A DNA stretch of 64,000 nt from Coriobacteriia bacterium (GTDB lineage Bacteria > Actinomycetota > Coriobacteriia > Anaerosomatales > SLCP01), in the NCBI GenBank assembly GCA_030603745.1, contig JAUVXE010000004.1, forward strand, positions 62,001 through 126,000, read 5' to 3'. The first letter of the stretch is position 1, and every line of letters starts with the position of its first letter. The position numbers were made by a program, and so were the translations under genes. Below, piece after piece: positions 1 to 9,206 of this stretch. The notes under the pieces were generated by a model, which was not told the origin of the DNA, ran no database searches, and was given only the letters and a program-made list of their open reading frames with translations.

Positions 1-83
1 CTTCAGGGGGCCGCTGCCACTCCATCGTAGGAGGAACGGTATCGCGCGGTTCACGCACCTCGCACCAGAGCGCCTTTCGGTGG

Positions 84-140
84 CCGGGTATCGGGGGCGC
101 GCGCAACCGCACCCCTCACTCTTCGGAGTGATATACCCGG
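84..140. other. possible three-way-junction RNA fold downstream of ftsH
   Basis: This gene-free stretch after the ftsH stop codon can fold into a compact cloverleaf-like structure. The outer arms CCGGGTAT (84-91) and ATACCCGG (133-140) are perfectly complementary. Inside them lie a GC-rich hairpin (94-101 with 108-115, one mismatch) and a perfect 5-bp hairpin CACTC/GAGTG (117-121 with 126-130) closed by a TTCG tetraloop. It may be the ftsH terminator or the end of a transcript from the left. It has no tRNA features and no T-run. Whether it is transcribed is unknown. Confidence 0.3.
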
Positions 141-159
141 AATCGCGGCGTGCGGTCCC

Positions 160-2169
160 CTACGCGCCGGTCACCTGGGGCGGCACCCGCGGCGCCTCGC
201 CTCCCGGCTCGCCCACGGGCAGTCCCTCCTCGGCGGCCACCCTGCTCTCGGTGTCCTCGTCCTCGCTATCCGGCGCGCGGTCGGCCTCCTCGGCCTGGCG
301 CGCCTTCTCGAGCTCGAGGTACTCGTCCCAGGTGTCGTCGAGCAGCGCCTCGAGCTCCTCCTTGTCGACGGTCTCGCGCTCGATGAGCACGTCGACCATG
401 AGATCGAGCTGCCCGCGCCGCTCGCTCAGGATGCGATGCGCGGTGTCGTACGCCTCGTCGATCAGGCGGCGGATCTCCTTGTCGATCTCGTAGGCGACCT
501 CGGGGCTGTAGTCCGCGTTGGCCGAGAAGTCCCTGCCGAGGAAGACCTCGTGGTTCGCGTCCCCGAAGGTCTGCGGGCCGAGCTTCTCCGACATGCCGTA
601 GCGCATCACCATCTGCTTGGCGAGCTTGGTCGCGCGCTCGATGTCGTTGCTGGCGCCGGTGGTGATGTCGCCGATCGCGATCTCCTCGGCGACACGACCG
701 CCGAGCATCATCGCGATCTGATCGAGCATCTGGCCCTTGGAGTTGAGGAAGCGGTCCTCCTGCGGGAGCGAGAGCGTGTAGCCGAGCGCCTGGCCGCGGG
801 CGATGATCGAGATCTTGTGGACCGGGTCGGTCTTGGGCAGCACATGGCCCACGAGCGCATGGCCGGCCTCGTGATAGGCGATGACCTTCTTCTCCTCCTC
901 GGAGATCAGGCGGCTCTTGCGCTCGGGACCGGAGATGACGCGCTCGATCGCCTCGTCGAGCTCGCGCATGTCGATCTTCTTCTTGCCGTGGCGCGCGGCG
1001 AGCAGCGCGGCCTCGTTCACGAGGTTCGCGAGGTCGGCGCCGGTGAAGCCGGGGGTGCGGCGCGCGAGGACCTCGAGGTCGATGTCGTCCTCCATCGGCT
1101 TGCCCTGGGCGTGGATCTTGAGGATGCCCTCGCGACCCTTGAGGTCGGGGCGGTCGACGACGATCTGGCGGTCGAACCGGCCCGGGCGCAGAAGCGCCGG
1201 GTCGAGGATGTCGGGGCGGTTGGTCGCCGCGATCAGGATGACGTTGTCGTTCATCGAGAAACCGTCCATCTCGACGAGGAGCTGGTTGAGCGTCTGCTCG
1301 CGCTCGTCGTGCCCGCCGCCGAGCCCGGCGCCGCGCTGGCGGCCCACGGCGTCGATCTCGTCCATGAACACGATACAGGGGCTCGCGGCCTTGGCCTGCT
1401 CGAAGAGGTCGCGCACGCGCGAGGCTCCCACGCCCACGAACATCTCGACGAAGTCGGAACCGGAGATCGAGAAGAACGGCACCGCCGCCTCGCCCGCGAC
1501 CGCCCGCGCCAGCAGCGTCTTGCCGGTGCCCGGAGGGCCTACGAGCAGGACGCCCTTGGGGATCTTGGCGCCGAGCGCCTGGAACTTGCCGGGGTTGGCG
1601 AGGAACTCCTTGATCTCGTGCAGCTCCTCGATCGCCTCGTCGGCGCCGGCGACGTCCTTGAAGGTGATCCTCGGCTGGTCGCGCGTCATGCGCTTGGCTT
1701 TGGCCTTGCCGAACGACATCACCTTGGAGTTGCCGCCCTGCATCTGGCTGAAGAAGTAGAGCATGACGAGGATCAGGATGCCGATGGGCAGGAGCGATGT
1801 CAGGATGCCGACCCACAACGACGTGTTCTGGGGGTCGACCTTGAACTCGACCTGGGCGTCAGCGGCCGCGGCCTCGTTGTACTCGGCGATCCGGCGCTCG
1901 AGCTCCTGGTCGGAGAGGAACGTGGTGGTGTACTTCGAGCGCTCCTCGGCCTCGCGCGCGGCATCGGTGGCGAAGTACTCGCCGGCGATGGTGCGATCGC
2001 GCGCCTTGACCTCCACGCTCGCGATCCGGCCCTCGTCGAGCGTCGCCTGGAACGCGCTCGCGCTCAGCTCGGTGGGGGCGTCCGCCTCGGTCAGGGTGCC
2101 GGTGACGAAGTAGACCGCCGCCACCAGCAGCACCAGGTAGAGCAGGACGGTTCTCAGGTTCTTGTTCAA
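160..2169 (-). CDS. ftsH: ATP-dependent zinc metalloprotease FtsH
   Basis: Membrane-anchored AAA+ protease that degrades misfolded membrane proteins and short-lived regulators. The 669-residue length is normal. There is an N-terminal membrane helix (about 7-25), a second helix (about 118-141), Walker A GPPGTGKT at 211-218, Walker B with FMDEID around 268-273, and the zinc-protease HEAGH motif at 433-437. The C-terminal tail is acidic. The start is a TTG at 2167-2169 preceded by an AAGGAGA-type ribosome site, since no ATG or GTG suits the conserved N-terminus. It is the last gene of a minus-strand tilS-hpt-ftsH operon, an arrangement common in Gram-positive bacteria. Confidence 0.98.
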   Translation of the reverse strand: MNKNLRTVLLYLVLLVAAVYFVTGTLTEADAPTELSASAFQATLDEGRIASVEVKARDRTIAGEYFATDAAREAEERSKYTTTFLSDQELERRIAEYNEAAAADAQVEFKVDPQNTSLWVGILTSLLPIGILILVMLYFFSQMQGGNSKVMSFGKAKAKRMTRDQPRITFKDVAGADEAIEELHEIKEFLANPGKFQALGAKIPKGVLLVGPPGTGKTLLARAVAGEAAVPFFSISGSDFVEMFVGVGASRVRDLFEQAKAASPCIVFMDEIDAVGRQRGAGLGGGHDEREQTLNQLLVEMDGFSMNDNVILIAATNRPDILDPALLRPGRFDRQIVVDRPDLKGREGILKIHAQGKPMEDDIDLEVLARRTPGFTGADLANLVNEAALLAARHGKKKIDMRELDEAIERVISGPERKSRLISEEEKKVIAYHEAGHALVGHVLPKTDPVHKISIIARGQALGYTLSLPQEDRFLNSKGQMLDQIAMMLGGRVAEEIAIGDITTGASNDIERATKLAKQMVMRYGMSEKLGPQTFGDANHEVFLGRDFSANADYSPEVAYEIDKEIRRLIDEAYDTAHRILSERRGQLDLMVDVLIERETVDKEELEALLDDTWDEYLELEKARQAEEADRAPDSEDEDTESRVAAEEGLPVGEPGGEAPRVPPQVTGA

Positions 2170-2206
2170 GAGTCTTCAGTCTCCTTGGAGCGTCAGGCGG
2201 GGCGGG

Positions 2207-2746
2207 CTACCCGGAGTAGACCTCCGGGCGCAACACGCCGATGTAGGGAAGGTTCCGATACCGCTCGGCGTAGTCGAGGCCGTACCCGACGACGAACTCG
2301 TCGGGGATGTCGAAGCCGACGTACTTACACGAGATAGGTACCCGCTGCTTGCCCTTCTTGTTCAGCAGGGAGACCACCTCGAGCGAGGCGGGCTTACGGG
2401 AGGCGAGGTTCTTCAGCAGGTACTTGAGGGTGAGCCCGGTGTCGAGGATGTCCTCGACGACGAGCACGTGTCGGCCCTCGATGAGCTCCTCGAGGTCCTT
2501 GATGATCCGCACGACACCGGACGACTGGGTGGACGAGCCGTAGCTCGACACGGCCATGAAGTCGATCTCGACCGGGGATTCGATCGCGCGGGCCAGGTCG
2601 GCGACGAAGAGCGCGGCGCCGCGGAGCACCGCGATCAGGAGCACCGGCTCCTGGTTGTAGTCGCGGGAGATCTCAGCGCCGAGCTCGGCGACGCGCGCCG
2701 TGATCTGCTCCTCGGTGAGAACGATATGGTCGATGTCGGCGTGCAT
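2207..2746 (-). CDS. hpt: hypoxanthine phosphoribosyltransferase
   Basis: Purine salvage enzyme that converts hypoxanthine or guanine plus PRPP to IMP or GMP in the cytoplasm. The 179-residue protein from the ATG at 2744-2746 begins MHADIDHIVLTEEQI, as is typical of the family. The PRPP-binding loop is visible as VLVVEDILDTGLT. The reading frame stays open upstream into tilS, but those residues do not resemble the family, so the ATG is chosen. It sits between tilS and ftsH, with about 37 bp to each, and is presumably cotranscribed with them. Confidence 0.96.
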   Translation of the reverse strand: MHADIDHIVLTEEQITARVAELGAEISRDYNQEPVLLIAVLRGAALFVADLARAIESPVEIDFMAVSSYGSSTQSSGVVRIIKDLEELIEGRHVLVVEDILDTGLTLKYLLKNLASRKPASLEVVSLLNKKGKQRVPISCKYVGFDIPDEFVVGYGLDYAERYRNLPYIGVLRPEVYSG

Positions 2747-2783
2747 CAACGACTCCTGTCCCGCGGGACGTCCCCGCGCTCGA

Positions 2784-4193
2784 TCACCGTTCCGTGAGCC
2801 ACGTGAGCCGGACCGCCTCGGCGGTGTCCGGCCGGACCCGGTACTCCTCGCTCTGCCTGACACCGGCGACCCATACGATCCGTTCACCGTCGCGAACCAC
2901 CGGCACGGCCGGACGGTCGCGGCGGGGCACTTTGGCGTCGATGAAGAGGTCGCTGAGCTTCTTGGTGCCCTCCATCCCGAGCGGCCGCATCCGGTCCCCG
3001 GGCCCTGCCGGGCCGACGGACAGCGCGGTCGACCCGCCGGCGTCGACGACCACCTCGCGACCCCCCGGGGCGGGCGTTCGCGCCTCGGCGGGCGGGACCC
3101 GCTCGGCGGTGAGGACACCCGCCGCTCCGAGGTCGACGCTACCCGGGATCGGGAGCAAAGAGGGTGCCACCGCCGGAAGCGGCCCCCCCTGTCGCGAGAC
3201 CGTCATTCTACCGTACTCGGTGAAGGCCCGCAGACCCCCCGGCAGGTCGCGCGCGAAGGAGTCCTCGGCAAGGCCTTCGACAAGCGCCTCGACGTGCGCG
3301 GAGTCGAGGCGCGAGAGCTCCGGGAACGCCCGCTCGATCGCGACGCGGACGGTGCGGCGGCGCATCGGGTGGGAGAGGGTCGCGAGCATCGCGCGGTCGA
3401 GGGCGACCTCGCCGGGGCGGACCTCCTCGGCGGCGAAGTCTCGAGCGAACGCCTCGGCCATCTCGCCGAGGAGCTCGTCCTCGTCGGCGAGGATGCGCAT
3501 GGTGCGGGCGAGCGTGACGTGCAGCGCCGGTTCGACGGCGAGCAGCGCGGGCAGCAGGTCGTGACGGACGCGGGCGCGCAGGCGGGAGGTGTCGAGGTTG
3601 GTGGCGTCCTCGCGCCAGGCGTGGCCGGAGGAGGCGAGCCACTCCCTGACGGCGTCGCGCCGGGCGTCGAGCAGCGGACGCACCACCCGGCCGCGCGCGT
3701 GGCGGATCGAGCCGAGGCCGCCGGCGCCGGCGCCGGAGAGCAGGCGCATCAGGAACGTCTCGATCCGGTCGTCAAGGGTGTGCGCCACGGCGATACGGGC
3801 CGCGGAGGCCGGCAGGCCGAGGCGCGCGGCCGCCGCGTCGGCCTCCTCGGCGGCGAGGCGGTAGCGCACGGTGCGGCCCGCGTCCTCGAGGTTGAGGCCC
3901 GCGGCGTCGGCGTACGCGGCGACATCGAAGCGGACGGTGCGACAGGGCACGCCGAGCCGCGCGCACTCCTCGGCCACGAAGGCCTCGTCGCGGTCCGCGT
4001 CGGCGCCCCGCAGCAGATGGTTGACGTGCAGCGCGCGAACCTCGCCCGTCTCGCCGAGCGCGCCGGACGCGAGCAGGTGCAGCAGCGCCATCGAGTCCGC
4101 GCCGCCGGAGACCATCGCGACCACCGTCGCGCCGGGGGGCAGCAGGCCGTGGGCCTCGGCGGTGGCCCGCGCGGTGTCGGGAAGGGTGCTCAT
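2784..4193 (-). CDS. tilS: tRNA(Ile)-lysidine synthase TilS
   Basis: ATP-dependent enzyme that converts the wobble cytidine of the CAU-anticodon tRNA-Ile to lysidine. The 469-residue protein has the N-type ATP pyrophosphatase loop MVSGGADSMALL with SGGADS at 29-34, then the middle and C-terminal TilS domains, including a RMRPLGMEGTKKLSDLFIDAKVPR segment shared by TilS C-terminal domains (shown here only as a family landmark). It is the first gene of the tilS-hpt-ftsH operon and is divergent from the rhodanese gene across a short promoter region. Confidence 0.96.
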   Translation of the reverse strand: MSTLPDTARATAEAHGLLPPGATVVAMVSGGADSMALLHLLASGALGETGEVRALHVNHLLRGADADRDEAFVAEECARLGVPCRTVRFDVAAYADAAGLNLEDAGRTVRYRLAAEEADAAAARLGLPASAARIAVAHTLDDRIETFLMRLLSGAGAGGLGSIRHARGRVVRPLLDARRDAVREWLASSGHAWREDATNLDTSRLRARVRHDLLPALLAVEPALHVTLARTMRILADEDELLGEMAEAFARDFAAEEVRPGEVALDRAMLATLSHPMRRRTVRVAIERAFPELSRLDSAHVEALVEGLAEDSFARDLPGGLRAFTEYGRMTVSRQGGPLPAVAPSLLPIPGSVDLGAAGVLTAERVPPAEARTPAPGGREVVVDAGGSTALSVGPAGPGDRMRPLGMEGTKKLSDLFIDAKVPRRDRPAVPVVRDGERIVWVAGVRQSEEYRVRPDTAEAVRLTWLTER

Positions 4194-4218
4194 GGCACCA
4201 GGGTAGCGCAGCGTAGTG

Positions 4219-4248
4219 TTGATGCTTACGATAAGTTCTGCCTATACT
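4219..4248 (+). promoter_or_regulatory. probable sigma70-type promoter of the rhodanese gene
   Basis: A -35-like TTGATG at 4219-4224 and a -10-like TATACT at 4243-4248 are separated by 18 bases, about 30 bases before the GTG start at 4280. The element stands out as AT-rich in a GC-rich background. It lies in the divergent gap between tilS and the rhodanese gene. Assignment is by consensus match only. Confidence 0.6.
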
Positions 4249-4279
4249 TACCGAGTCCACCGTGGAAGGAGAGACCGCC

Positions 4280-5245
4280 GTGAAGAACCATCGCTTCCTG
4301 CGAGTCACGCTCGCCGCCCTGCTGCTCATGGGCACCGTCGGCCTGTTCGGATGCGCCGGAGAGGACGCCGCCGAAGCGCCCGCGCCCGACACCCCCGCCG
4401 AGACACCCGCCCCCGAGGGCCTGAGCGCGGGACTGAGCGAGTACTTCGTCACCGTCGACGAGCTCGAAGGGATGCTCGGCGAGGTCGACATCGTCGACGC
4501 CCGCGGCGACGAGGCGTTCGAGGCCGGACACATCCCCGGCGCCGTGCCGGTGGTCTGGCAGGCGTTCGCCGCCGTCGCCGACGGCGGCCCCGGCGACCCG
4601 GAGTGGGGCGTGCTGCTCCCGGCAGACGAGATCGCCGCCGTCCTCGGCGGGCTGGGGATCGACGGCGAACGCGAGATCATCGTCTACTCCGATCCCGCGG
4701 GCTGGGGCGAGAGCGGCCGCATCGTGTGGATGTTGCGCATGGCCGGGCTCGACGCGAGCCGCATGCTCGACGGCGGATTCCCGGCCTGGCAGGCCGCGGG
4801 CCTGGAGGTCGCAAGGGGCCCGGTGGAGACGGAGCCCGCCGAGGTTTCGATCGCGTCCCTCGACCATGCGTCGTGGAACGCCACCGCCGATGAGATCGCC
4901 GGGAATCTCGACGGGCTGACGCTGGTCGACTCGCGTGCGCGGGTCGAGTTCGACGGCGCGACCGAGTTCGGCGAGGCGCGCGGCGGACACATCCCCGGCG
5001 CCGTGAGCGTCCCCTATCTCGACCTGTTCGAGGACGACGGCACGCTCAAGGCCGAGGCCGACCTGATCGCGCTCTTCGAGGAGGCCGGCGTGCAGCGGGG
5101 CGACGACATCGTCGTCTACTGCACCAAGGGCATCCGCTCCGGCTTCATGGCGCTCGTGATCCGCGGCATCGGCTTCGACGGGGCCCGCAACTACGACGCG
5201 TCGTTCTACGAGTGGGCGGGCGACGAGGCCCTCGAGGTCGAGTAG
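4280..5245 (+). CDS. rhodanese-like sulfurtransferase lipoprotein, two domains
   Basis: Exported thiosulfate sulfurtransferase-like protein. The GTG at 4280 follows a GGAAGGAGAG ribosome site and gives a lipoprotein signal peptide with lipobox LFGC near residue 25; an in-frame GTG at 4262 lies before that ribosome site. Two tandem rhodanese domains follow. The first (about 55-185) has VYSDPAGWGESG in place of the catalytic loop and so lacks the active cysteine. The second (about 200-320) keeps VVYCTKGIRSG, with a likely catalytic cysteine. An inactive first and active second domain is the usual arrangement in this family. The physiological sulfur acceptor is unknown. Confidence 0.9.
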   Translation: MKNHRFLRVTLAALLLMGTVGLFGCAGEDAAEAPAPDTPAETPAPEGLSAGLSEYFVTVDELEGMLGEVDIVDARGDEAFEAGHIPGAVPVVWQAFAAVADGGPGDPEWGVLLPADEIAAVLGGLGIDGEREIIVYSDPAGWGESGRIVWMLRMAGLDASRMLDGGFPAWQAAGLEVARGPVETEPAEVSIASLDHASWNATADEIAGNLDGLTLVDSRARVEFDGATEFGEARGGHIPGAVSVPYLDLFEDDGTLKAEADLIALFEEAGVQRGDDIVVYCTKGIRSGFMALVIRGIGFDGARNYDASFYEWAGDEALEVE

Positions 5246-5293
5246 GTCCGTCCCTCCGCGCGCCTCACGACCGACCGCACGCCTTCTTCCCTC

Positions 5294-5323
5294 GGGGCCG
5301 GCCGCATCCGCGCGGTCGGCCCC
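5294..5323 (+). terminator. hairpin after the rhodanese gene
   Basis: The 12-base arms 5294-5305 (GGGGCCGGCCGC) and 5312-5323 (GCGGTCGGCCCC) pair with one G-T wobble around a 6-base loop. A pyrimidine-rich tail follows but no true T-run. Its place just after the rhodanese stop fits a transcription terminator. Confidence 0.6.
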
Positions 5324-5355
5324 GCTCCGTCTCCGGCTCTGATAGGGTTCACCGC

Positions 5356-5955
5356 ATGGACAGGACGTACGACGACAGGACCGCACGCCCCGCCATGGGC
5401 CGCCGGGGGGCCGCGCATGCCGCGGTGGCCGTCGCGGCACTCCTCGGCGGGGCCGCCCTCTACCTGCTGGTCCCCGAGTTCGGCATGTGGGTCCGTCAGG
5501 CGGGCAACCTGCTTCGCTCGGCCGAGGTCCAGGGTCTCCGCATGCTGCTCCACCGCTCCGGCCCGCTCGAGCCGTTCGTCGCGATGGCGCTCGCGGCCTA
5601 CGTGGCGGTCGTGCCGGGACTCCCGTTCGCGCCGCTCGCCCACGCGGTCATCGGCCGCCTCGGAGCGCCGGCAGGGCTCCTGGCGCTCGTCGCGGGAGCG
5701 ACCGCGGGAGCGACCGTCGCGTTCTCGCTCTCGGCCGCACTCACGCGCCCGTTCGTGCGCCGGCTCCCCGGGATGCCCGCGCCTGGCTCCATACGCGCTC
5801 TGCCCTGGCTAGCGCTCCTCATCCGGCTGCTCCCCTGGTTCGGGCAGGCGTGGGTCTCCTACCTCACCGGGGCGCTACCGCTGCGGTTCCGTGACCACCT
5901 CTGGACGGCCACCGTGGGCGCGACGGGCGCCGTCGTCCTCGCGCTGCTCCGCTGA
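5356..5955 (+). CDS. VTT/TVP38-like small membrane protein
   Basis: A 199-residue integral membrane protein with about four hydrophobic segments. The central PGLPFAPLAHAVIGRLGAPAG, an alanine/glycine-rich helix, and a C-terminal LIRLLPWFGQAWVSYLTGALP resemble the SNARE-associated/VTT (DedA, TVP38/TMEM64) fold, whose members act in lipid or solute handling at the membrane. The ATG at 5356 is chosen because the upstream in-frame extension is low-complexity and proline/arginine-rich. It is followed 9 bp later by the DUF2064/glycosyltransferase gene, so the two are probably cotranscribed. The exact substrate is not predictable. Confidence 0.65.
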   Translation: MDRTYDDRTARPAMGRRGAAHAAVAVAALLGGAALYLLVPEFGMWVRQAGNLLRSAEVQGLRMLLHRSGPLEPFVAMALAAYVAVVPGLPFAPLAHAVIGRLGAPAGLLALVAGATAGATVAFSLSAALTRPFVRRLPGMPAPGSIRALPWLALLIRLLPWFGQAWVSYLTGALPLRFRDHLWTATVGATGAVVLALLR

Positions 5956-5964
5956 GGCTCCCCG

Positions 5965-7326
5965 ATGCGTCACCGACCCTCCGCAGCCGAGAGCCTCCTC
6001 GTCCTCACGAAGCTCCCCGTGCCGGGCCGCGTCAAGACGCGCCTCGCCGAGGAGACCGGCGATCAGCGAGCGGCCGACATCCACGCGAAGATGGTCGCGC
6101 TCACGCTTCGCGAGTGCGCGCTGCTCGCCGCCGCCGACGGCACCGCCGTGCGGGTCCTGGTCGACGGCGGACCGCGGGAGGCGCGGCGGGCGTTCGGCGA
6201 CCGGCACGGCGTCAGCTACGGGCGGCAGTCCGACGGAGACCTCGGCTCCCGCCTCGAGCGCGGGTTTCGCGACGCCTTCGCGCGCGGCGCCACGCGCGTG
6301 TGCGCGATCGGCACGGACTGCCCCGACGTCGACGCCGCGCTCCTGAGGTCAGCGTTCTCGACCCTGCGAGGCCACGACGCGGTGATCGGCCCCGCCGAGG
6401 ACGGCGGGTACTACCTGATCGGCCTCGACGCGCGACGGGCCGACCTGCTGCCCGCGCTCTTCCGTGACGTGCCGTGGAGCACCGAGGGCGTGGCGGACGT
6501 CACGGCGGTCCGTCTTGCCGAGGCGGACGCGGCCACCGCCTTCCTGCCCGCGCTCTGCGACGTCGACCACGCGTGCGACCTCGCGCACCTCGACCGGGTG
6601 CGCCACGCCCGGACCGGTCCCCCGCAGACGATCTCGGTGATCGTCGCGGCCCGCGACGAGGAGGAACGGATCGGCCCGACTCTCGACCGGGTCGTGGGCA
6701 GACCAGGTGTCGAGGTGACGCTCGTGGACGGCGGCAGCACCGACCGCACCGTCGAGATCGCCCGCGAACGCGGCGCCGCCGTGCTCGCGGGCACCGGCGG
6801 GCGCGCGGGCCAGTACCGTGCCGGGGCGGCCATCGCCTCGGGCGACGCGCTGCTCTTCCTGCACGCCGACACGCTCCTGCCCGAGCGCTGGGACGAGGAG
6901 GTGCGCCGCATCCTCGGCGACCCCGAGGTCGTGCTCGGCGCCTTCCGCTTCGCGACCGACTCGCCGTCTCACACGCTGCGCCTGTTCGAACGCGGCACGA
7001 ACCTCCGGGCCCGCCGGGGGCTGCCCTACGGCGACCAGGCCCACTTCCTGCGCGCGACGGCCTACGGTTCCCTCGGCGGAGTGCCGACACTGCCGCTCAT
7101 GGAGGACTACGAGCTCGCGAGGCGAGCGCGGCGGGCCGGGCGAGTGGCGATCAGCCCGCACGCGGCGGTGACCTCGGCCAGGCGCTGGGAGGAGCACGGC
7201 CCGTGGCGCTGGACGACGCTCAACATGGCCACGGCGGTGCGCTACGAGCTGGGGACGTCGGCCGAGGAACTCGTCGCGTGGCGGAGTCGTGTCCTCGGCC
7301 GGGGAGCGCGCGGTCGGGGCCTGTAG
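5965..7326 (+). CDS. DUF2064 (TIGR04282) - family 2 glycosyltransferase (TIGR04283) fusion
   Basis: A 453-residue protein made of two GT-A-like halves. Residues about 8-210 match the DUF2064/TIGR04282 type (LTKLPVPGRVKTRLAEE, IGTDCPDVDAALL, GPAEDGGYYLIGLD). Residues about 220-445 match the TIGR04283 type (VDGGSTDRTVEIA, GGRAGQYRAGA, LLFLHADTLLP). In many bacteria the two are separate neighbouring genes; here they form one chain. Sugar donor and acceptor are unknown. The upstream VTT gene and the convergent flippase-like gene suggest a shared role in assembling an envelope glycolipid, but that is inference from neighbourhood. Confidence 0.85.
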   Translation: MRHRPSAAESLLVLTKLPVPGRVKTRLAEETGDQRAADIHAKMVALTLRECALLAAADGTAVRVLVDGGPREARRAFGDRHGVSYGRQSDGDLGSRLERGFRDAFARGATRVCAIGTDCPDVDAALLRSAFSTLRGHDAVIGPAEDGGYYLIGLDARRADLLPALFRDVPWSTEGVADVTAVRLAEADAATAFLPALCDVDHACDLAHLDRVRHARTGPPQTISVIVAARDEEERIGPTLDRVVGRPGVEVTLVDGGSTDRTVEIARERGAAVLAGTGGRAGQYRAGAAIASGDALLFLHADTLLPERWDEEVRRILGDPEVVLGAFRFATDSPSHTLRLFERGTNLRARRGLPYGDQAHFLRATAYGSLGGVPTLPLMEDYELARRARRAGRVAISPHAAVTSARRWEEHGPWRWTTLNMATAVRYELGTSAEELVAWRSRVLGRGARGRGL

Positions 7327-7365
7327 GGGAAGCGATGTAGGAGCGCCCCGGGCGACGCGGCTCGG

Positions 7366-8208
7366 CTAACGGTACCGCTTGAAGCGAAACGCTGCGAGGG
7401 CGGCGACGGCGAGGGCGGCGAGGGCGAGGGCGATCCTCGCCGCGACCACGGCCGGGCCCGCGTCCGGCGCCAGGGCGACATGCGCCGTCACGAGCATCGG
7501 CTGGAAGGCGGCGAGCGCGACGAACAGCGCCCCTGCCACGGCCCCCGTCGCCCGGAGCAGGCGCCCGGCCCGCCTCGAGCGCGGACCGCCCGCCTCGAGC
7601 GCGGCCGAGAGCGCCGCGCCGGCGAGCGTGACCCCGGCGAAGCCGGTCGCGGCGACGGGCCGCACGGCCTGATGCGCGCTGAGCAGCACGGCGATCGCGC
7701 CGGACGCGAGCGCGCCGAGGGCGACCGCGTGCAGGAGGGCCATCGTGTCCTGGACGGCCCGTGGAGACCGCCCGGCGGCGCGCGCTCGGGTCAGCTCCTC
7801 GACCGTCGCGGCGGTCCACTCGGTGATGCGGGCGCATCCGGACATCCACTCGTCGGAGCCGGGGGTCTGCCCTCGCTTGATCACCCGGCAGCAGGCCGCC
7901 CCGAACTCCCCGGTGAATCGCTCGTGAAGCTCGCTCGAGAGCTCCTCGGCGAGGACGCGGGTCGCCACGGGCTCGAGACCGGCGGTCCGGGCGTGCTCGC
8001 CGAGCACCGCCACGCCTCCGGCGAGCGCCCCGCACACGCAGCCCGCGTGGCCGATGCCGCCCGTGAACCCGGCGCCGAGGTGGTCCGGGAGCCTCCGGCC
8101 CGTGCCGGACCGCTCGAGCGCCCCCATCACCGCCTCCGCGCAGTTCCGGCCGCCGCTGTAGCGCTCGCGCGCGTCACACGCGATGTCGCACCCGTCGACT
8201 CCCGTCAT
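7366..8208 (-). CDS. C_GCAxxG_C_C family redox protein with C-terminal membrane domain
   Basis: The first ~140 residues carry the cysteine pattern of the C_GCAxxG_C_C family: GGRNCAEAV, GHAGCVCGALAGG, FGAACCRVI and SGCARIT. This family is common in anaerobes and probably binds a metal or haem cofactor. Residues about 160-280 add roughly four hydrophobic helices and a basic FRFKRYR tail, which is unusual because most members are soluble. The ATG at 8206-8208 overlaps the upstream flippase-like stop as ATGA, indicating translational coupling. The function is unproven; a membrane-bound electron-transfer role is inference. Confidence 0.75.
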   Translation of the reverse strand: MTGVDGCDIACDARERYSGGRNCAEAVMGALERSGTGRRLPDHLGAGFTGGIGHAGCVCGALAGGVAVLGEHARTAGLEPVATRVLAEELSSELHERFTGEFGAACCRVIKRGQTPGSDEWMSGCARITEWTAATVEELTRARAAGRSPRAVQDTMALLHAVALGALASGAIAVLLSAHQAVRPVAATGFAGVTLAGAALSAALEAGGPRSRRAGRLLRATGAVAGALFVALAAFQPMLVTAHVALAPDAGPAVVAARIALALAALAVAALAAFRFKRYR

Positions 8209-9200
8209 CGGCCCCGCCTCCTTCCTGCCATGAAGAGTACCGCGCCCGGCAGCGTCCCCACCGCGACCGCGAGGAAGAAGAGGAGCGACGCCGTGACCGC
8301 GACCGCCGCCGACACGCCGGCCATGGTGAAGAAGTAGACGAACCCGGCCTCGCGCACGCCGTGCCCGGAGATCGAGACGGGCACCATCGTGATCGCCGAG
8401 ATCACGGAGACGCACGCGACGCACTCGCCTACGCCCACGGACGCGCCGAGCGCCCGGAACACCGCGAAGACGACGAGCGCCACGAGGACCTGGAAGAGCA
8501 CCGAGAGCGCGAGCACCACGGCGACCGCGACAGGGTCGCGCAGCGTCCGGTCGACGCCGTGCACCGCCCTGCACGCCCAGTCGGTCACGCTCTCGAAACG
8601 GCCGCCCATCGCCGTGCGCATCATCGCCTCGGAGCGCGACGGCGCGAGGAACATGCCGATGAGCACGAGCGACGAGCCGACCACCACCGCCACGGCGATG
8701 GCGACCTGGCCTCCCATCCCGGCGAAGGGAAGCGCGAGGGCGGCGGTCAGTCCCAGGCCGAGGGAGGCGATCAGGCGCTCGGCTATCACCGAGGCGGCGC
8801 CCTCGGGAGCGTCGTCGAGGTCACGGCCCGCGTCCCACGCGCGGACGACATCACCTCCGACCGAGGTCGGAAGGAAGTTGTTGAAGAACAGGCCCACGAG
8901 GTAGTGCCGGGTCAGCCGAGCGAGTCCCAGCGCGTGTCCGCGCGCCTTGAGCAACACCTGCCACTTGTAGGCCGAGACCACGATCGCGGCGTACACGAGG
9001 ACGAACGCCGCCACGACCCACGAGACGGCAAGGCCCCGAAGCGCGGCGGCGACCTCGGAGAGCGGAATCCGGCTCAAGACGAGGGCGAGCGCGCCGACGC
9101 TTACGCCCACTCTGAGCGCCACCGCGCCGAGACCCCCGCCCGCGCGGGAGGAAGGCGCGGACGAAGGGGTCTCGGCGGTGATCGTCTCGGCGTCGGACAT
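8205..9200 (-). CDS. lysylphosphatidylglycerol synthase TM-region (flippase-like, UPF0104) protein
   Basis: A 331-residue polytopic membrane protein of the AglD/YbhN/MprF flippase-domain family. It has around eight hydrophobic segments and the family signature YLVGLFFNNFLPTSVGGDVVR followed by a SVIAERL segment. It lacks the soluble MprF synthase domain, so it probably moves a lipid or prenyl-linked substrate across the membrane instead of making aminoacyl-lipid. It lies between a VTT protein (6 bp upstream) and the C_GCAxxG_C_C protein (4-bp overlap), in a minus-strand operon convergent with the glycosyltransferase fusion. Confidence 0.85.
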   Translation of the reverse strand: MSDAETITAETPSSAPSSRAGGGLGAVALRVGVSVGALALVLSRIPLSEVAAALRGLAVSWVVAAFVLVYAAIVVSAYKWQVLLKARGHALGLARLTRHYLVGLFFNNFLPTSVGGDVVRAWDAGRDLDDAPEGAASVIAERLIASLGLGLTAALALPFAGMGGQVAIAVAVVVGSSLVLIGMFLAPSRSEAMMRTAMGGRFESVTDWACRAVHGVDRTLRDPVAVAVVLALSVLFQVLVALVVFAVFRALGASVGVGECVACVSVISAITMVPVSISGHGVREAGFVYFFTMAGVSAAVAVTASLLFFLAVAVGTLPGAVLFMAGRRRGR

Positions 9201-9206
9201 GGTCGC

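Noticed and set aside
436-2337. Long plus-strand reading frame of 633 codons opposite ftsH
   Set aside because: It is rich in Arg, Gly, Leu and Asp in a pattern typical of the antisense of a GC-rich gene, and the minus strand encodes a complete FtsH with all motifs.
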